Part shown: piece after piece, positions 17,028-26,200 of the stretch
Position numbering within the stretch: the stretch's first letter is position 1
How the letters are laid out: the number at the start of each line of letters is the position of its first letter
Assembly (NCBI GenBank): GCA_947490975.1
Contig: CANLHV010000003.1
Span: forward strand, 1 to 34,922
Direction: 5' to 3'
Length of the DNA: 34,922 nt
Source of the DNA: Acidimicrobiaceae bacterium
GTDB lineage: Bacteria; Actinomycetota; Acidimicrobiia; Acidimicrobiales; Ilumatobacteraceae
Notes under the pieces: generated by a model
What the model saw: the letters and a program-made list of their open reading frames with translations, nothing else
What the model was told of the DNA's origin: nothing
Databases searched by the model: none
Translations under genes and position numbers: made by a program

Positions 17028-17141
17028 GTGAAAGTAAGAACCAGCGTTAAAAAAATTTGCGAGAAGTGCAAGATCATTCGTCGGCACAGCCGCGTAATGG
17101 TTATCTGCGAAAACCCACGCCATAAGCAACGTCAAGGCTGA
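17028..17141 (+). CDS. rpmJ: 50S ribosomal protein L36, zinc-binding type
   Basis: This short gene encodes a 37-residue protein from a GTG start: [15 protein letters not shown], then a basic stretch, ending with [12 protein letters not shown]. That is the full L36 family length and pattern. Cys11, Cys14, Cys27 and His32 form the zinc site, so it is the C+ form. It lies between infA (9 nt before) and rpsM (14 nt after), its usual place. It is easily missed because of its size. Confidence 0.97.
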   Translation: MKVRTSVKKICEKCKIIRRHSRVMVICENPRHKQRQG

Positions 17142-17155
17142 GCGAGAGAGACAAA

Positions 17156-17536
17156 ATGGCACGTATTTCTGGAGTAGACATTCCGCGCGAGAAGCGCCTT
17201 GAAATTGGTTTGACATACATATTCGGCATCGGTCGAGTGACAGCAAAGAAACTTTGCGATGAGACTGGCGTTAACCCGAACACTCGAGTACGTGATCTCA
17301 CCGACTCTGAGGTCAACAAGATTCGTATGTTCATCGAAAACAACTTGAGCGTAGAAGGTGATCGTCGTCGCAACGTGCAGACCGACATCAAGCGCAAGAT
17401 CGAAATCGGCTCGTACCAGGGCACTCGACATCGCAAAGGTTTGCCAGTTCGTGGCCAGCGCACGCACACAAATGCTCGCACTCGAAAAGGCCCGAAGAAA
17501 ACAGTCGCCAACAAGAAGATCGCAGTTAGGAAGTAA
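17156..17536 (+). CDS. rpsM: 30S ribosomal protein S13
   Basis: S13 (126 residues) sits in the 30S head and bridges to the 50S subunit and P-site tRNA. The [21 protein letters not shown] opening (split by family as ARISGVDIP and LTYIFGIG), the helix-hairpin-helix region and the C-terminal [19 protein letters not shown]-like segment are present. The Shine-Dalgarno is gagagag. This is the usual first gene of the alpha operon; rpsK follows after 2 nt. Confidence 0.97.
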   Translation: MARISGVDIPREKRLEIGLTYIFGIGRVTAKKLCDETGVNPNTRVRDLTDSEVNKIRMFIENNLSVEGDRRRNVQTDIKRKIEIGSYQGTRHRKGLPVRGQRTHTNARTRKGPKKTVANKKIAVRK

Positions 17537-17538
17537 TC

Positions 17539-17934
17539 ATGGCTGAAGCAAAACCAGGAAGTCGCAAGCGCAAGCGCGAGCGTCGCAATGTTTCATCAGG
17601 CATTGTCCATATCAAGAGCACGTTTAACAACACGATTGTTTCAGTGACCGACACTGAAGGCAACGTAATTTCGTGGGCATCATCTGGTGGCGTTGGCTTT
17701 AGTGGTTCGCGAAAGTCGACACCATTTGCTGCACAAATGGCCGCAGAAAAAGCCGGTCGTGCAGCAATGGAGCTTGGCCTTCGTCGCGCAGAAGTGCATG
17801 TGAAGGGCCCGGGTTCGGGTCGTGATACTGCGTTGCGTCAGATTCAAAACCTTGGCATCGAAGTCTCAGGCATTAAAGATCTTTCACCGGTGCCGCACAA
17901 CGGGTGCCGTCAACCAAAGAGAAAGCGACCATAA
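17539..17934 (+). CDS. rpsK: 30S ribosomal protein S11
   Basis: S11 (131 residues) is a platform protein near the E site. The [36 protein letters not shown] and C-terminal [13 protein letters not shown] segments are diagnostic. It starts 2 nt after rpsM and ends 3 nt before rpsD. Length is standard. Confidence 0.98.
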   Translation: MAEAKPGSRKRKRERRNVSSGIVHIKSTFNNTIVSVTDTEGNVISWASSGGVGFSGSRKSTPFAAQMAAEKAGRAAMELGLRRAEVHVKGPGSGRDTALRQIQNLGIEVSGIKDLSPVPHNGCRQPKRKRP

Positions 17935-17937
17935 GTC

Positions 17938-18555
17938 ATGGCTCGTTATACAGGTCCGAAAGTTCGCATCTCACGCCGTCTTGGCGTAAACGTGTTTGAA
18001 AACACCAAGGGTTCGAAGGCTCTCGAGCGTCGCCCGTTTCCGCCAGGTCACCACGGTCGTTCACGCCGCAAGGGTGCAGGCAGCGAATATCTCGCGCAGA
18101 TGCAAGAAAAGCAAAAAGCAAAGTTCATTTATGGCTTGCTTGAGCGTCAGTTTCGCAACCTATATAAGAGGTCAGTTCGTCTGACCGGCCCAACTGGTGA
18201 AAACCTTTTGCGCCTTTTAGAGTTGCGCCTTGACAACGTGGTTTATCGCGCAGGTTGGGCAGCATCTCGTCCGCAAGCACGACAATTTGTGAGCCATGGC
18301 TTGGTCAAAGTCGATGGCAAGCGCGTAGATATTCCGTCATACACATTGCAAAAGGGTGAAGTCGTCACGCTGTCGACAAAAGGCAGCAACATGATCGTCA
18401 TTCAGCACAACATTGACACTCTTGACCGCAAGGTTGTGGCGTGGCTTGACGTTGCCGAAGCCGGCAAGCAAGTCACCGTTCGTGAGTTGCCAGTGCGCGA
18501 GCAAATCGATGTGCCTGTGCGAGAACAATTAATAGTTGAGCTTTATTCGAAGTAA
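17938..18555 (+). CDS. rpsD: 30S ribosomal protein S4, zinc-free type
   Basis: S4 (205 residues) nucleates 30S assembly. The N-terminal part has MARYTGPKVRISRRLG and the KAKFIYGLLERQFRNLY helix. The S4 RNA-binding domain (about 95-160) contains LRLDNVVYRAGWAASRPQAR-type residues and HGLVKVDGKRVDIPSY. The N-terminus has no cysteine cluster, so this is the C- (zinc-independent) type, in contrast to the zinc-type S14 and L36 in the same window. In E. coli S4 represses the alpha operon. Confidence 0.97.
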   Translation: MARYTGPKVRISRRLGVNVFENTKGSKALERRPFPPGHHGRSRRKGAGSEYLAQMQEKQKAKFIYGLLERQFRNLYKRSVRLTGPTGENLLRLLELRLDNVVYRAGWAASRPQARQFVSHGLVKVDGKRVDIPSYTLQKGEVVTLSTKGSNMIVIQHNIDTLDRKVVAWLDVAEAGKQVTVRELPVREQIDVPVREQLIVELYSK

Positions 18556-18585
18556 CCCCAGAAAATAACGGTAAGAGGAGAAATC

Positions 18586-19518
18586 ATGCTTGTAATCCAG
18601 CGCCCAACGGTCGAACCGATCGGCTCACCAGAGAACAACCGCCAGAAGTTTTCGGTTGGTCCACTCGAGCCAGGTCTCGGTCACACAATCGGCAACTCGT
18701 TGCGTCGAATGTTGCTGTCGTCGATACCTGGTGCAGCGATTGTTTCGGTCAAGTTCGAGTCGGCATTGCACGAATTCGACACGATCGAGGGTGTTACACA
18801 AGATGTAACTGAAATCATCCTCAACTTGAAAGACATTGTGTTGCAGTCAACTTCAAACGACCCAGTTGTTCTGAGCGTCGATGTGAAGGGCCCGATGGAG
18901 CTAACCGCTGGCGACATTCAATGTCCACCAGAAGTAGAGATTCTCAATAAGTCGCAGAAGATCGCCACGCTTTCAGCCAAGGGCAAACTTGTGTTTGAAC
19001 TTACAGTTGAACAGGGCAAGGGTTATATGTCGTCAGACCGCGATGGTGCTCGCAAGACAATTGGCATCATTCCAATCGATGCAATTTTTTCGCCGATTCG
19101 TCGCGTGACTTTCGAAGTTGTGCCGACACGCGTTGAGCAGTCGACAAACTACGACAACCTGATTCTTGACATTGAGACAGACGGTTCGATTGCACCGGTT
19201 GATGCTCTTGCATCAGCGGGTGCGACACTGCGATCACTTGTAGACCTTGTTGCCAACCTCACCGCTGAGCCGGTTGCTCTTGAACTTGGTGAAGTTTCGG
19301 GTTACTCAAGTGGCACTGGCGACCTTGACTTGCCGATCGAAGATCTTGACTTGTCAGAGCGCCCACGCAACTGCTTGAAGCGCGGTCAGGTCAACACGAT
19401 CGGCGAGTTGTTGACTCGTTCAGAAGAAGACCTGATGAATATCACAAACTTTGGTCAGAAGAGTCTCGACGAAATCAAGCAAAAGCTTGACGAGCGTGGA
19501 CTTTCACTGCGAGTTTGA
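18586..19518 (+). CDS. rpoA: RNA polymerase subunit alpha
   Basis: The alpha subunit (310 residues) dimerises to start RNA polymerase assembly. The N-terminal domain (about 1-225) has LEPGLGHTIGNSLRRMLLSS and the FESALHEFDTIEGVTQDVTE stretch. The C-terminal domain (about 245-310), which contacts UP elements and activators, has RPRNCLKRGQVNTIGELL and NFGQKSLDEIKQKL. It is about 30-40 residues shorter than typical actinobacterial alpha, mainly in the linker and tail. A strong Shine-Dalgarno (aagaggag) precedes the ATG. Confidence 0.98.
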   Translation: MLVIQRPTVEPIGSPENNRQKFSVGPLEPGLGHTIGNSLRRMLLSSIPGAAIVSVKFESALHEFDTIEGVTQDVTEIILNLKDIVLQSTSNDPVVLSVDVKGPMELTAGDIQCPPEVEILNKSQKIATLSAKGKLVFELTVEQGKGYMSSDRDGARKTIGIIPIDAIFSPIRRVTFEVVPTRVEQSTNYDNLILDIETDGSIAPVDALASAGATLRSLVDLVANLTAEPVALELGEVSGYSSGTGDLDLPIEDLDLSERPRNCLKRGQVNTIGELLTRSEEDLMNITNFGQKSLDEIKQKLDERGLSLRV

Positions 19519-19560
19519 GCGACTGTTTTAAAACGAATTAGATAAGGGAGACGATTCAAT

Positions 19561-19932
19561 ATGCCAGGAAGACCACGCCGCGGACCAAGTTATGGTGGCA
19601 GCTCGTCGCATGAACGATTGATGATGGCCAACTTGGCTTCATCGTTGTTCGCTGCTGAAGGCATTGTGACGACCGAGTCGAAGGCAAAGGCACTTCGACC
19701 GATCGCCGAAAAATTGATCACCAAAGCGAAAAAAGCTCAGGGCACAAGCCCAATGCGCGTGCACCGCATTCGCCAAATTCAGAGCTACTTGCGCGACAAA
19801 GAAATGACAAACAAACTCGTCAACGTCGTCGCCCCAAGATACTTGGAGCGAAATGGTGGATACTTGCGAATCATGAAGCTTGGTCCACGCCATGGCGACA
19901 ACGCCCCAATGGCGCGCATCGAACTGATCTAG
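19561..19932 (+). CDS. rplQ: 50S ribosomal protein L17
   Basis: L17 (123 residues) lies near the tunnel exit. The HERLMMANLASSLFAAEGIVTTE and RPIAEKLITKAKK segments and the C-terminal GGYLRIMKLGPRHGDNAPMARIEL are typical. A gaggg-like Shine-Dalgarno (aagggaga) precedes the ATG, 42 nt after rpoA. It ends the alpha operon; truA follows after 16 nt. Confidence 0.97.
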   Translation: MPGRPRRGPSYGGSSSHERLMMANLASSLFAAEGIVTTESKAKALRPIAEKLITKAKKAQGTSPMRVHRIRQIQSYLRDKEMTNKLVNVVAPRYLERNGGYLRIMKLGPRHGDNAPMARIELI

Positions 19933-19948
19933 CCAAACTATAAAACCG

Positions 19949-20761
19949 ATGCGTCGGGTGCGCTTGGTTGTTGCTTACAACGGGCAACCTTTCCACGGTT
20001 TTGCAATCAACCCGAAAGTAGCGACTGTCGCTGGCACTTTAGGCGGGGCGTTGCAACAAATTTTTCAGAAGTCGATACCGCTTGTGTCGGCCGGTCGAAC
20101 TGATGCTGGTGTTCATGCACTTGCCCAAGTGATTAGTTGCGACATTGCCGAAGATTGTGACTTGTTAACCCTGCGCAAACAATTGAACTCTCTTTGCGGA
20201 CCAGAGATAATCGTCAAAGAGATCGCATGGGCACCGAGCGACTTTCACGCCAGATTTTCGGCCATCTGGCGTCATTATCAATACTTCGTTTACAACGCCG
20301 ACTTTCCTGATCCGTTTAAGGTTGCTTCGTCGTGGCATGTGATAGCGCCGCTGAATTTGCATGCGATGCAGTTGGCATGCGACCCGATAATTGGCACCCA
20401 TGATTTTTCGGCGTTTTGTCGGAGACCCAAACCAGACACAGAACCAGATCTTGAAGGCCCAGAAACCGGGGACGGCTCTGGTGAAGTGGTGCGCGAGAAA
20501 TCGTTGCGTCGTTATGTGATGCAGGCCAGTTGGCGAGAGGTCGGCGAGTCGATGTTTCGTTTTGACATTCGGGCAAACGCTTTTTGTCATCAGATGGTTC
20601 GATCACTCGTCGGCACTTTCATCGAAATCGGCGCACGCAAGCGACCGAGCAGCGACATGATGGCGCTGATTCGCTCGGGCGATCGCGCTGAAGCCTCGCA
20701 ATTGGCACCACCGCAGGGTCTGTTTTTGACCGAAGTTGGCTATCCGAGTGATCTTCTATGA
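19949..20761 (+). CDS. truA: tRNA pseudouridine(38-40) synthase
   Basis: TruA (270 residues) isomerises uridines 38-40 in the anticodon stem-loop of tRNAs. The catalytic Asp52 lies in the AGRTDAGVHALAQV motif, the N-terminal YNGQPFHGFA segment is conserved, and the C-terminal half has FCHQMVRSLVGT. Length matches the family. Its position right after rplQ is the common actinobacterial and firmicute order, and the short gap suggests co-transcription. Confidence 0.96.
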   Translation: MRRVRLVVAYNGQPFHGFAINPKVATVAGTLGGALQQIFQKSIPLVSAGRTDAGVHALAQVISCDIAEDCDLLTLRKQLNSLCGPEIIVKEIAWAPSDFHARFSAIWRHYQYFVYNADFPDPFKVASSWHVIAPLNLHAMQLACDPIIGTHDFSAFCRRPKPDTEPDLEGPETGDGSGEVVREKSLRRYVMQASWREVGESMFRFDIRANAFCHQMVRSLVGTFIEIGARKRPSSDMMALIRSGDRAEASQLAPPQGLFLTEVGYPSDLL

Positions 20762-20775
20762 GGCAATAACCCATA

Positions 20776-20804
20776 TTTTCAAGGGGCCGATTGTGATTTA
20801 GGGT
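20776..20804 (+). promoter_or_regulatory. Candidate promoter for rplM-rpsI
   Basis: TTTTCA (20776-20781) and TAGGGT (20799-20804) are separated by exactly 17 nt in the 126-nt gap between truA and rplM. The spacing and TANNNT-type -10 resemble the candidate rplC promoter. A start near 20811 would give a leader of about 77 nt. No intrinsic terminator for truA is visible in the gap, so read-through is also possible. Confidence 0.45.
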
Positions 20805-20807
20805 GCT

Positions 20808-20831
20808 ACGGCCCTATCCTTACTAGGCCGT
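20808..20831 (+). other. Inverted repeat in the rplM upstream region
   Basis: ACGGCC (20808-20813) is the exact reverse complement of GGCCGT (20826-20831), with an inner TA/TA pairing and a loop of about 7-9 nt. It overlaps the predicted transcription start, so it could be an operator or the foot of a leader hairpin. L13 leaders are known in Firmicutes, but this short element does not clearly match them. Confidence 0.4.
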
Positions 20832-20887
20832 GAAAACGAGTGCGAAATGCATTCTGGCCAAGGCAATATTTTTTGAAGGAACTTTCT

Positions 20888-21334
20888 ATGCGTACCTATT
20901 CAGCAAAAACTAGCGAAGTGCAGCGTGCCTGGCACATTATTGACGCAGAGGGTTTGGTTCTTGGTCGCCTTTGCACAGAAGTAGCAACCCTGTTGCGCGG
21001 CAAGCACAAGCCGATGTACACACCAAGCATGGACACCGGTGACCATGTCGTAATTATTAACGCTTCGAAGATCGTGCTCACCTCGGGCAAGGCAGACAAA
21101 GAAATGGTCTATGACTATTCGGGTTATCCGGGCGGTCTTAAGTCTGAGACTTACCAAAATTTGCTCGACCGAAAACCGGGCGATGCGATTCGTCGTTCAA
21201 TTCGCGGCATGTTGCCAAAAGGCCCGTTGGGTCGACAGATGATTAAGAAGTTGCAGGTTTATCCAGGTGCAGAGCATCCGCATGCAGCGCAATCACCTAA
21301 AGCTTTTGAAATTGCGCACGCCAAGGCGCGCTGA
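20888..21334 (+). CDS. rplM: 50S ribosomal protein L13
   Basis: L13 (148 residues) is an early-assembly 23S rRNA binder. The ATG at 20888 follows gaaggaa and gives MRTYSAKTSEVQRAWHIIDAEG, the expected start; an in-frame opening from 20840 adds 16 residues without family support. The LVLGRLCTEVATLLRGKHKP, GDHVVIINA and RGMLPKGPLGRQM segments are diagnostic. It is paired with rpsI 34 nt downstream, the universal L13-S9 operon. Confidence 0.98.
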   Translation: MRTYSAKTSEVQRAWHIIDAEGLVLGRLCTEVATLLRGKHKPMYTPSMDTGDHVVIINASKIVLTSGKADKEMVYDYSGYPGGLKSETYQNLLDRKPGDAIRRSIRGMLPKGPLGRQMIKKLQVYPGAEHPHAAQSPKAFEIAHAKAR

Positions 21335-21368
21335 GTCTTAGAAAATTCGTAGAAAAAGGAACCAACTC

Positions 21369-21764
21369 GTGGGAACAAAGCCATTGACACAAACAACCGG
21401 TCGTCGTAAGAACGCAGTATGTCGTGCACGACTGCGACCAGGTACTGGCGTGGTCAAAATTAATGATCGTGCGTTTGACGAATACTTTCCGTCAGAAGTG
21501 CAGCGCAATTCATCGACTGAAGCACTGAGAATTACGAACACTGAGAAGACTTACGACGTAGACGCCGACATTTTTGGTGGCGGCATTGCCGGCCAGTCAG
21601 GTGCGTTGCGCATGGCGATTGCGCGAGCGCTTGTTGAACTCGACCCAGCACAACGGTTGGCTTTGAAGAAGGCCGGTTTGTTGACTCGCGATTCTCGCCG
21701 TAAAGAAAGCAAGAAATACGGTCTCAAAAAGGCGCGCAAAGCGCCGCAGTACACAAAGCGTTAG
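21369..21764 (+). CDS. rpsI: 30S ribosomal protein S9
   Basis: S9 (131 residues) has a C-terminal tail that reaches the P-site tRNA. The TTGRRKNAVCRARLRPGTG opening, GGGIAGQSGALRMAIARAL and the C-terminal KESKKYGLKKARKAPQYTKR are diagnostic, including the terminal KR. The start is a GTG at 21369 behind aaaaagga. It is co-transcribed with rplM. Confidence 0.98.
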   Translation: MGTKPLTQTTGRRKNAVCRARLRPGTGVVKINDRAFDEYFPSEVQRNSSTEALRITNTEKTYDVDADIFGGGIAGQSGALRMAIARALVELDPAQRLALKKAGLLTRDSRRKESKKYGLKKARKAPQYTKR

Positions 21765-21857
21765 TTCGCTTTTGCAACGCATGGCATTTGCTGTGCGGGT
21801 CTTAAATCTGAAATTCGCGTTCAACACTCTTTGTTACGACAGGACATTGGTGGTTAG

Positions 21858-23216
21858 ATGTTGACATTTGGTACCGACGGAGTTCGCGGAGAGTTTGGCA
21901 AAGAACTGACCGAAACTTATGCAGCCAATCTTGCTGAAGTGGCGGCACAAATACTGCAATGCAAGAAAGTTGTAATCGGTCGAGATACTCGCGAATCTGG
22001 GTCAGCGCTTGAGGATGCGATAGCCGAGGCGCTGACACGAATTGGCGTCGAAGTTCAATTGATGGGTGTTGCCCCGACGCCAGCGATTGCGTTTGCTGCC
22101 CACAAGCATGATGTGGTTGCGATCGCGATTACAGCGTCACACAACTTGTTTCAAGACAACGGAATCAAGATTTTTGTCGGGGGCGGGCTCAAGCTTTCGG
22201 ATGATCAGCAAGCAAGCATTGAACGAGAAATGATTGCCCGCGATTCTGCGGTGCGTGATGGGGCGAGGACCAAAAGCGACGCGTCTAACAAAATCGCATC
22301 GGATAACAAAAAATTAGTGGCGGAGCGACCAGAACTTTTGCGGGAATACTGCGACTGGCTAGTTGATTTGGCGCCACGCGATGCGTTCAAGAATTTGCAT
22401 GTCGCCCTAGATTGCGCCAACGGTGCCTTTAGTTATGTGGCGCCAGAAGTATTTTCAAAACTTGGGGCAACTGTAACAACAGTCAACGCGACACCCGATG
22501 GTCGGAATATCAATTTGCAATGTGGCGCGACGCATCCGTCCGCGTTGGTTGAGGTCGTCAAAAGCGTCGGAGCAAACTTTGGTGTTGCCTTTGACGGAGA
22601 TGGGGACAGATTGATTGCAGTCGACGATAAGGGACAGATTGTCGATGGAGATCACTTGTTGGCGATAAGCGCATTAGATATGAAAACGCAAGGCACGCTG
22701 CGTGGCAACAAAGTAGTGGTGACAGTGATGACCAACATTGGTTTTCACAAAGCGATGAAGAGTGCAGGCATCGAGGTATTAACCACGCCTGTTGGTGACA
22801 GATCAGTTTTGCTCGCGCTCGAAGAGAATTCGCTTTCGTTGGGTGGCGAACAGAGTGGACACATTATCTATCGAGACTTCGCGACAACGGGCGATGGTTT
22901 GCTTGCCGCCATAAAACTCGCGGCTGTTGTTGTGGAAAGTAAAAAAACTTTGAACGAGGTTGCCGTTAATGCGATGACTAGTTTTCCTCAGGTTCTGGTT
23001 AACTTGCGTATCGCCAAGCGAGTTGAAGGTGTCGATTCAATTTTTAGAAGCGAGATTGAGGCGGCAGAGAAAGCTCTCGGTGAGAGTGGTCGAGTATTGG
23101 TGCGAGCAAGTGGCACAGAGCCGATGGTGCGAGTGATGGTCGAGGCACCACAACAAGAAGTTGCTGAACAGGTTGCTGCAACATTGGCCGATGCGATTTC
23201 TGCGCGACTCGGCTGA
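21858..23216 (+). CDS. glmM: Phosphoglucosamine mutase
   Basis: GlmM (452 residues) converts glucosamine 6-phosphate to glucosamine 1-phosphate on the way to UDP-GlcNAc. The N-terminal FGTDGVRGEFG, the phosphoserine motif ITASHN with Ser94, the metal loop DGDGDR at 246-251, the sugar loop GGEQSGH at 329-335 and the phosphate loop RASGTEPMVR at 416-425 are all present. One oddity is that the usual Pro after ASHN is Leu97 (ASHNLFQDNGIK). The GlmS-like gene follows 27 nt downstream. The 93-nt gap after rpsI contains no convincing terminator. Confidence 0.97.
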   Translation: MLTFGTDGVRGEFGKELTETYAANLAEVAAQILQCKKVVIGRDTRESGSALEDAIAEALTRIGVEVQLMGVAPTPAIAFAAHKHDVVAIAITASHNLFQDNGIKIFVGGGLKLSDDQQASIEREMIARDSAVRDGARTKSDASNKIASDNKKLVAERPELLREYCDWLVDLAPRDAFKNLHVALDCANGAFSYVAPEVFSKLGATVTTVNATPDGRNINLQCGATHPSALVEVVKSVGANFGVAFDGDGDRLIAVDDKGQIVDGDHLLAISALDMKTQGTLRGNKVVVTVMTNIGFHKAMKSAGIEVLTTPVGDRSVLLALEENSLSLGGEQSGHIIYRDFATTGDGLLAAIKLAAVVVESKKTLNEVAVNAMTSFPQVLVNLRIAKRVEGVDSIFRSEIEAAEKALGESGRVLVRASGTEPMVRVMVEAPQQEVAEQVAATLADAISARLG

Positions 23217-23230
23217 TAGCGATGCGAAAG

Positions 23231-23236
23231 TAGACT
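23231..23236 (+). promoter_or_regulatory. Possible -10 element for a leaderless GlmS-like mRNA
   Basis: TAGACT ends 7 nt before the ATG at 23244, and no Shine-Dalgarno lies in between. In Actinobacteria a TANNNT hexamer about 7 nt before the start codon is the usual sign of leaderless transcription. A good -35 box is not visible. The motif overlaps the glmM-glmS gap, so it would give the GlmS-like gene its own start. Confidence 0.4.
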
Positions 23237-23243
23237 AGAAACC

Positions 23244-26200
23244 ATGTGCGGCATCATCTGTGTGCTCAGTCGAAAGACGCGACGAGCAACCCCGACCGCA
23301 AGCGAAATCTTGGCTCTTCTTGATGGCGCCCTTGAAGCAGGCGCCAAGAGCGATATTGATCAACTTGCACAGGCGGTGACCACTGCTGACAAGCTTTTGC
23401 GCGGTGACGCTGGTCAATTGTGCATGGCTGATAATCACCAGTTGATTGCTGCGATGACATCACGAATTGATCAACTCGATGCAATCGTTATCGCTTACGA
23501 GCAATTGATCGAAAAATCGGCAGGCCTGCAAACCGAGTCATCACAACATGCGCTGCAAGAGATTATTCGTGCCAAAGATGCCATTTGGGAGTTGCGCAAT
23601 GATCGCATTCGCACGGCAAAACTTGTTGACGCTTTGGCTGGGCAAGGTGCTTCAGAGTCGGCACGCAGCGGTTATTTCTCGATTCAGCAAGCGTTCTCAG
23701 GTTTAGACCGCCTCGAGGTTCGCGGCCGCGACTCAGCCGGCATTCATGTGCTTGTTTCGAACCACGGACTGAAGGCGACCGACAAACAAGTAAAAGCGCT
23801 TTTGGCGAACCGCAGTGAAGACGCACTGTTTATGTCTGGTTCTGTACGCATGACAGAGAATGCGTGGTCATTTGTATATAAAGCCGCCGCAGAAATCGGC
23901 GAACTTGGCGACAACACGCGTGTGATGCGCAACGCCGTAGTTGCTGACGCATTGCTGCGACTTTGCATTTCTCAACCGAACTCACAAGTTGCAGTTTTGG
24001 CGCACACGCGATGGGCAAGTGTTGGCATTATTTCTGAACCCAATGCTCACCCGGTGAATAGCGAAGAGCTTGAAGGCAAACATGATGACGCATACCTAGT
24101 TGCTGCATTGAACGGCGACGTTGACAACCACGCCGACTTGCGAGTGCAATATGGATTGCGTGTCGCTGGACCGATAACAACAGATGCAAAAGTTATCCCT
24201 GCGTTGGTTTCACGCAGGTTGGCGACGACGAACAATTTGACTGACGCATTTCGTGAAACGGTTGCGCAGTTTGAAGGTTCAGTTGCGATTGCTGTTGCCA
24301 GTGCAACAGAGCCCGACAAGTTGTTGTTGGCTCTGCACGGCAGCGGACAGGGATTATGCATTGGCCTTGCTGAAGATCGGTTTGTTGTTGCCAGCGAGCC
24401 ATATGGTTTGGTCGAAGAAACACTTAATTATGTGCGAATGGACGGCGAGGCGCTCGCAGATCTAGATAATCCGTCGAGCAGGGGTCAAGTTGTCACTTTG
24501 TCTGGCGCAAATGCCGGAGACCTTTCGGGTGTGCAGTTGATTTCTTACGACGGGCGTGAAATTGAATTGGGCAAAGACAAAGTTTTGACTGCAGAGATAA
24601 CAACACGCGACATCAATCGTGGCGAGCATAAACACTTCTTGGCCAAAGAGATTGCTGAGGCGCCAGAGAGTTTTAGAAAGACAATTCGCGGTCGGATTGT
24701 CGAGCAAAATGGCATGTTGACAACCGAATTGGGCGAGAATGTTTTGCCGAAAGCAATTTGTGAACGTTTGGCATCGGGTGAAATTGCGAAGGTTCGTGTA
24801 ATCGGCCAAGGAACTGCCGCAGTCGCAGGCCAAGCATTGGCCAAGTTGTTGAATGAATTAGTTGGCATCGGCTTGAGCGCAGAAGCTCTGCTGGCAAGTG
24901 AGCTTTCGGGTTTTGGTTTGCAACTTGATATGAGTGACACGCTCGTTGTTGCGGTGAGTCAAAGTGGCACGACGACCGACACGAACCGCACGGTCGACTT
25001 AGCGCGTGCCCGTGGTGCGAGTGTTTTGGCGATTGTCAATCGTCGCGGCAGTGAACTCTCGGCAAAAGCAGATGGCGTGATGTATACGTCTGATGGTCGC
25101 GATGTTGAAATGAGCGTCGCTAGTACCAAAGCGTTTTATGCCCAAGTTGCTGCTGGCGCACTTTATGCCTGTGCGATATCGAAAGCGCTCGGCAAGTCTT
25201 CTGATCGAGCACGACACGAACTTTTGGCGGGCTTGCGCTCGATACCCGATGCGCTTGTCGAGGTTTTGACAACTCGACCAGCGATTGCTGCGGCAGCCAA
25301 GCAGTTTGCTTCGTCACGCCGCTATTGGACTGTGGTCGGCAATGGCATGAATTTGATTGCGGCGCAAGAAGTGCGAATCAAATTGTCGGAGCTTTGTTAT
25401 AAGTCGATTTCGAGTGACTCGACTGAAGATAAAAAACACATTGACTTGTCGTGTGAGCCATTAATTTTTGTTTGCGCAACCGGATTGCTTGAGGGCAATG
25501 CATCAGATGTGGCAAAAGAGATTGCGATCTATCGTGCCCACAAAGCTCTGCCGATCGTTGTCGCCACTGCAGGTCAGACACGATTCGATGCCGCTGCAGC
25601 AGTGTTGCTTGTGCCAAATGTAGAGACGCATCTGGCATTTATCTTGAGCGTGATGGTTGGACACTTGTTTGGCTACGAGGCGGCTTTGGCGATTGACGCA
25701 CTTGCACGACCTTTGCGCGAAGCACGCGAAGTTGTTGAGCACGCAGTCGAACGTGGTGGTGACGCAAACAAGTTGTTAGAAAAGATTCGCACAGAATTAG
25801 GCGCACCAGCGACTCGATTTACAGATGCGCTCGCCACCGGAAATTACGACGGCAATTTAGAAGCCAGCACGGCGGTGCGAATCGTGACGATGTTGCGTGA
25901 CACATTGGCCAGCGACCCCGTGCAGGCGTATCAACGCAGTTCGGGCAAAATCGCTTCGCCAGAATTGTTGCTCGATGATTTGACGAGTGCTTTGACACGC
26001 GGTGTCGATGAATTGACGCGCCCAGTTGATGCGATCAAACATCAAGCCAAGACCGTGACTGTGGGTATTTCACGTAGCGACGAAGGTTTGTTTGATCGCA
26101 AGTTGGTTAAGTCGTTACTCGAAGCAGGTGTGGCGCGCGAGCGACTTTCGTATCGTGTGTTGAAGATTGTGGCTGATTTAGATGCTGCAGTTAGCGCGGT

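Noticed and set aside
19525-19534. Perfect palindrome GTTTTAAAAC between rpoA and rplQ
   Set aside because: It is short, AT-only in the centre, cannot form a useful hairpin loop and is easily expected by chance.
21776-21797. Partial inverted repeat (CGCA...TGCG) after rpsI
   Set aside because: The inner stem would leave a 2-nt loop, there is a mismatch pair on each side, and no T-tract follows; not a convincing terminator.
21765-21857. Promoter for glmM in the gap after rpsI
   Set aside because: No pair of -35 and -10 boxes with acceptable spacing could be found by eye; read-through from rplM-rpsI is equally likely.
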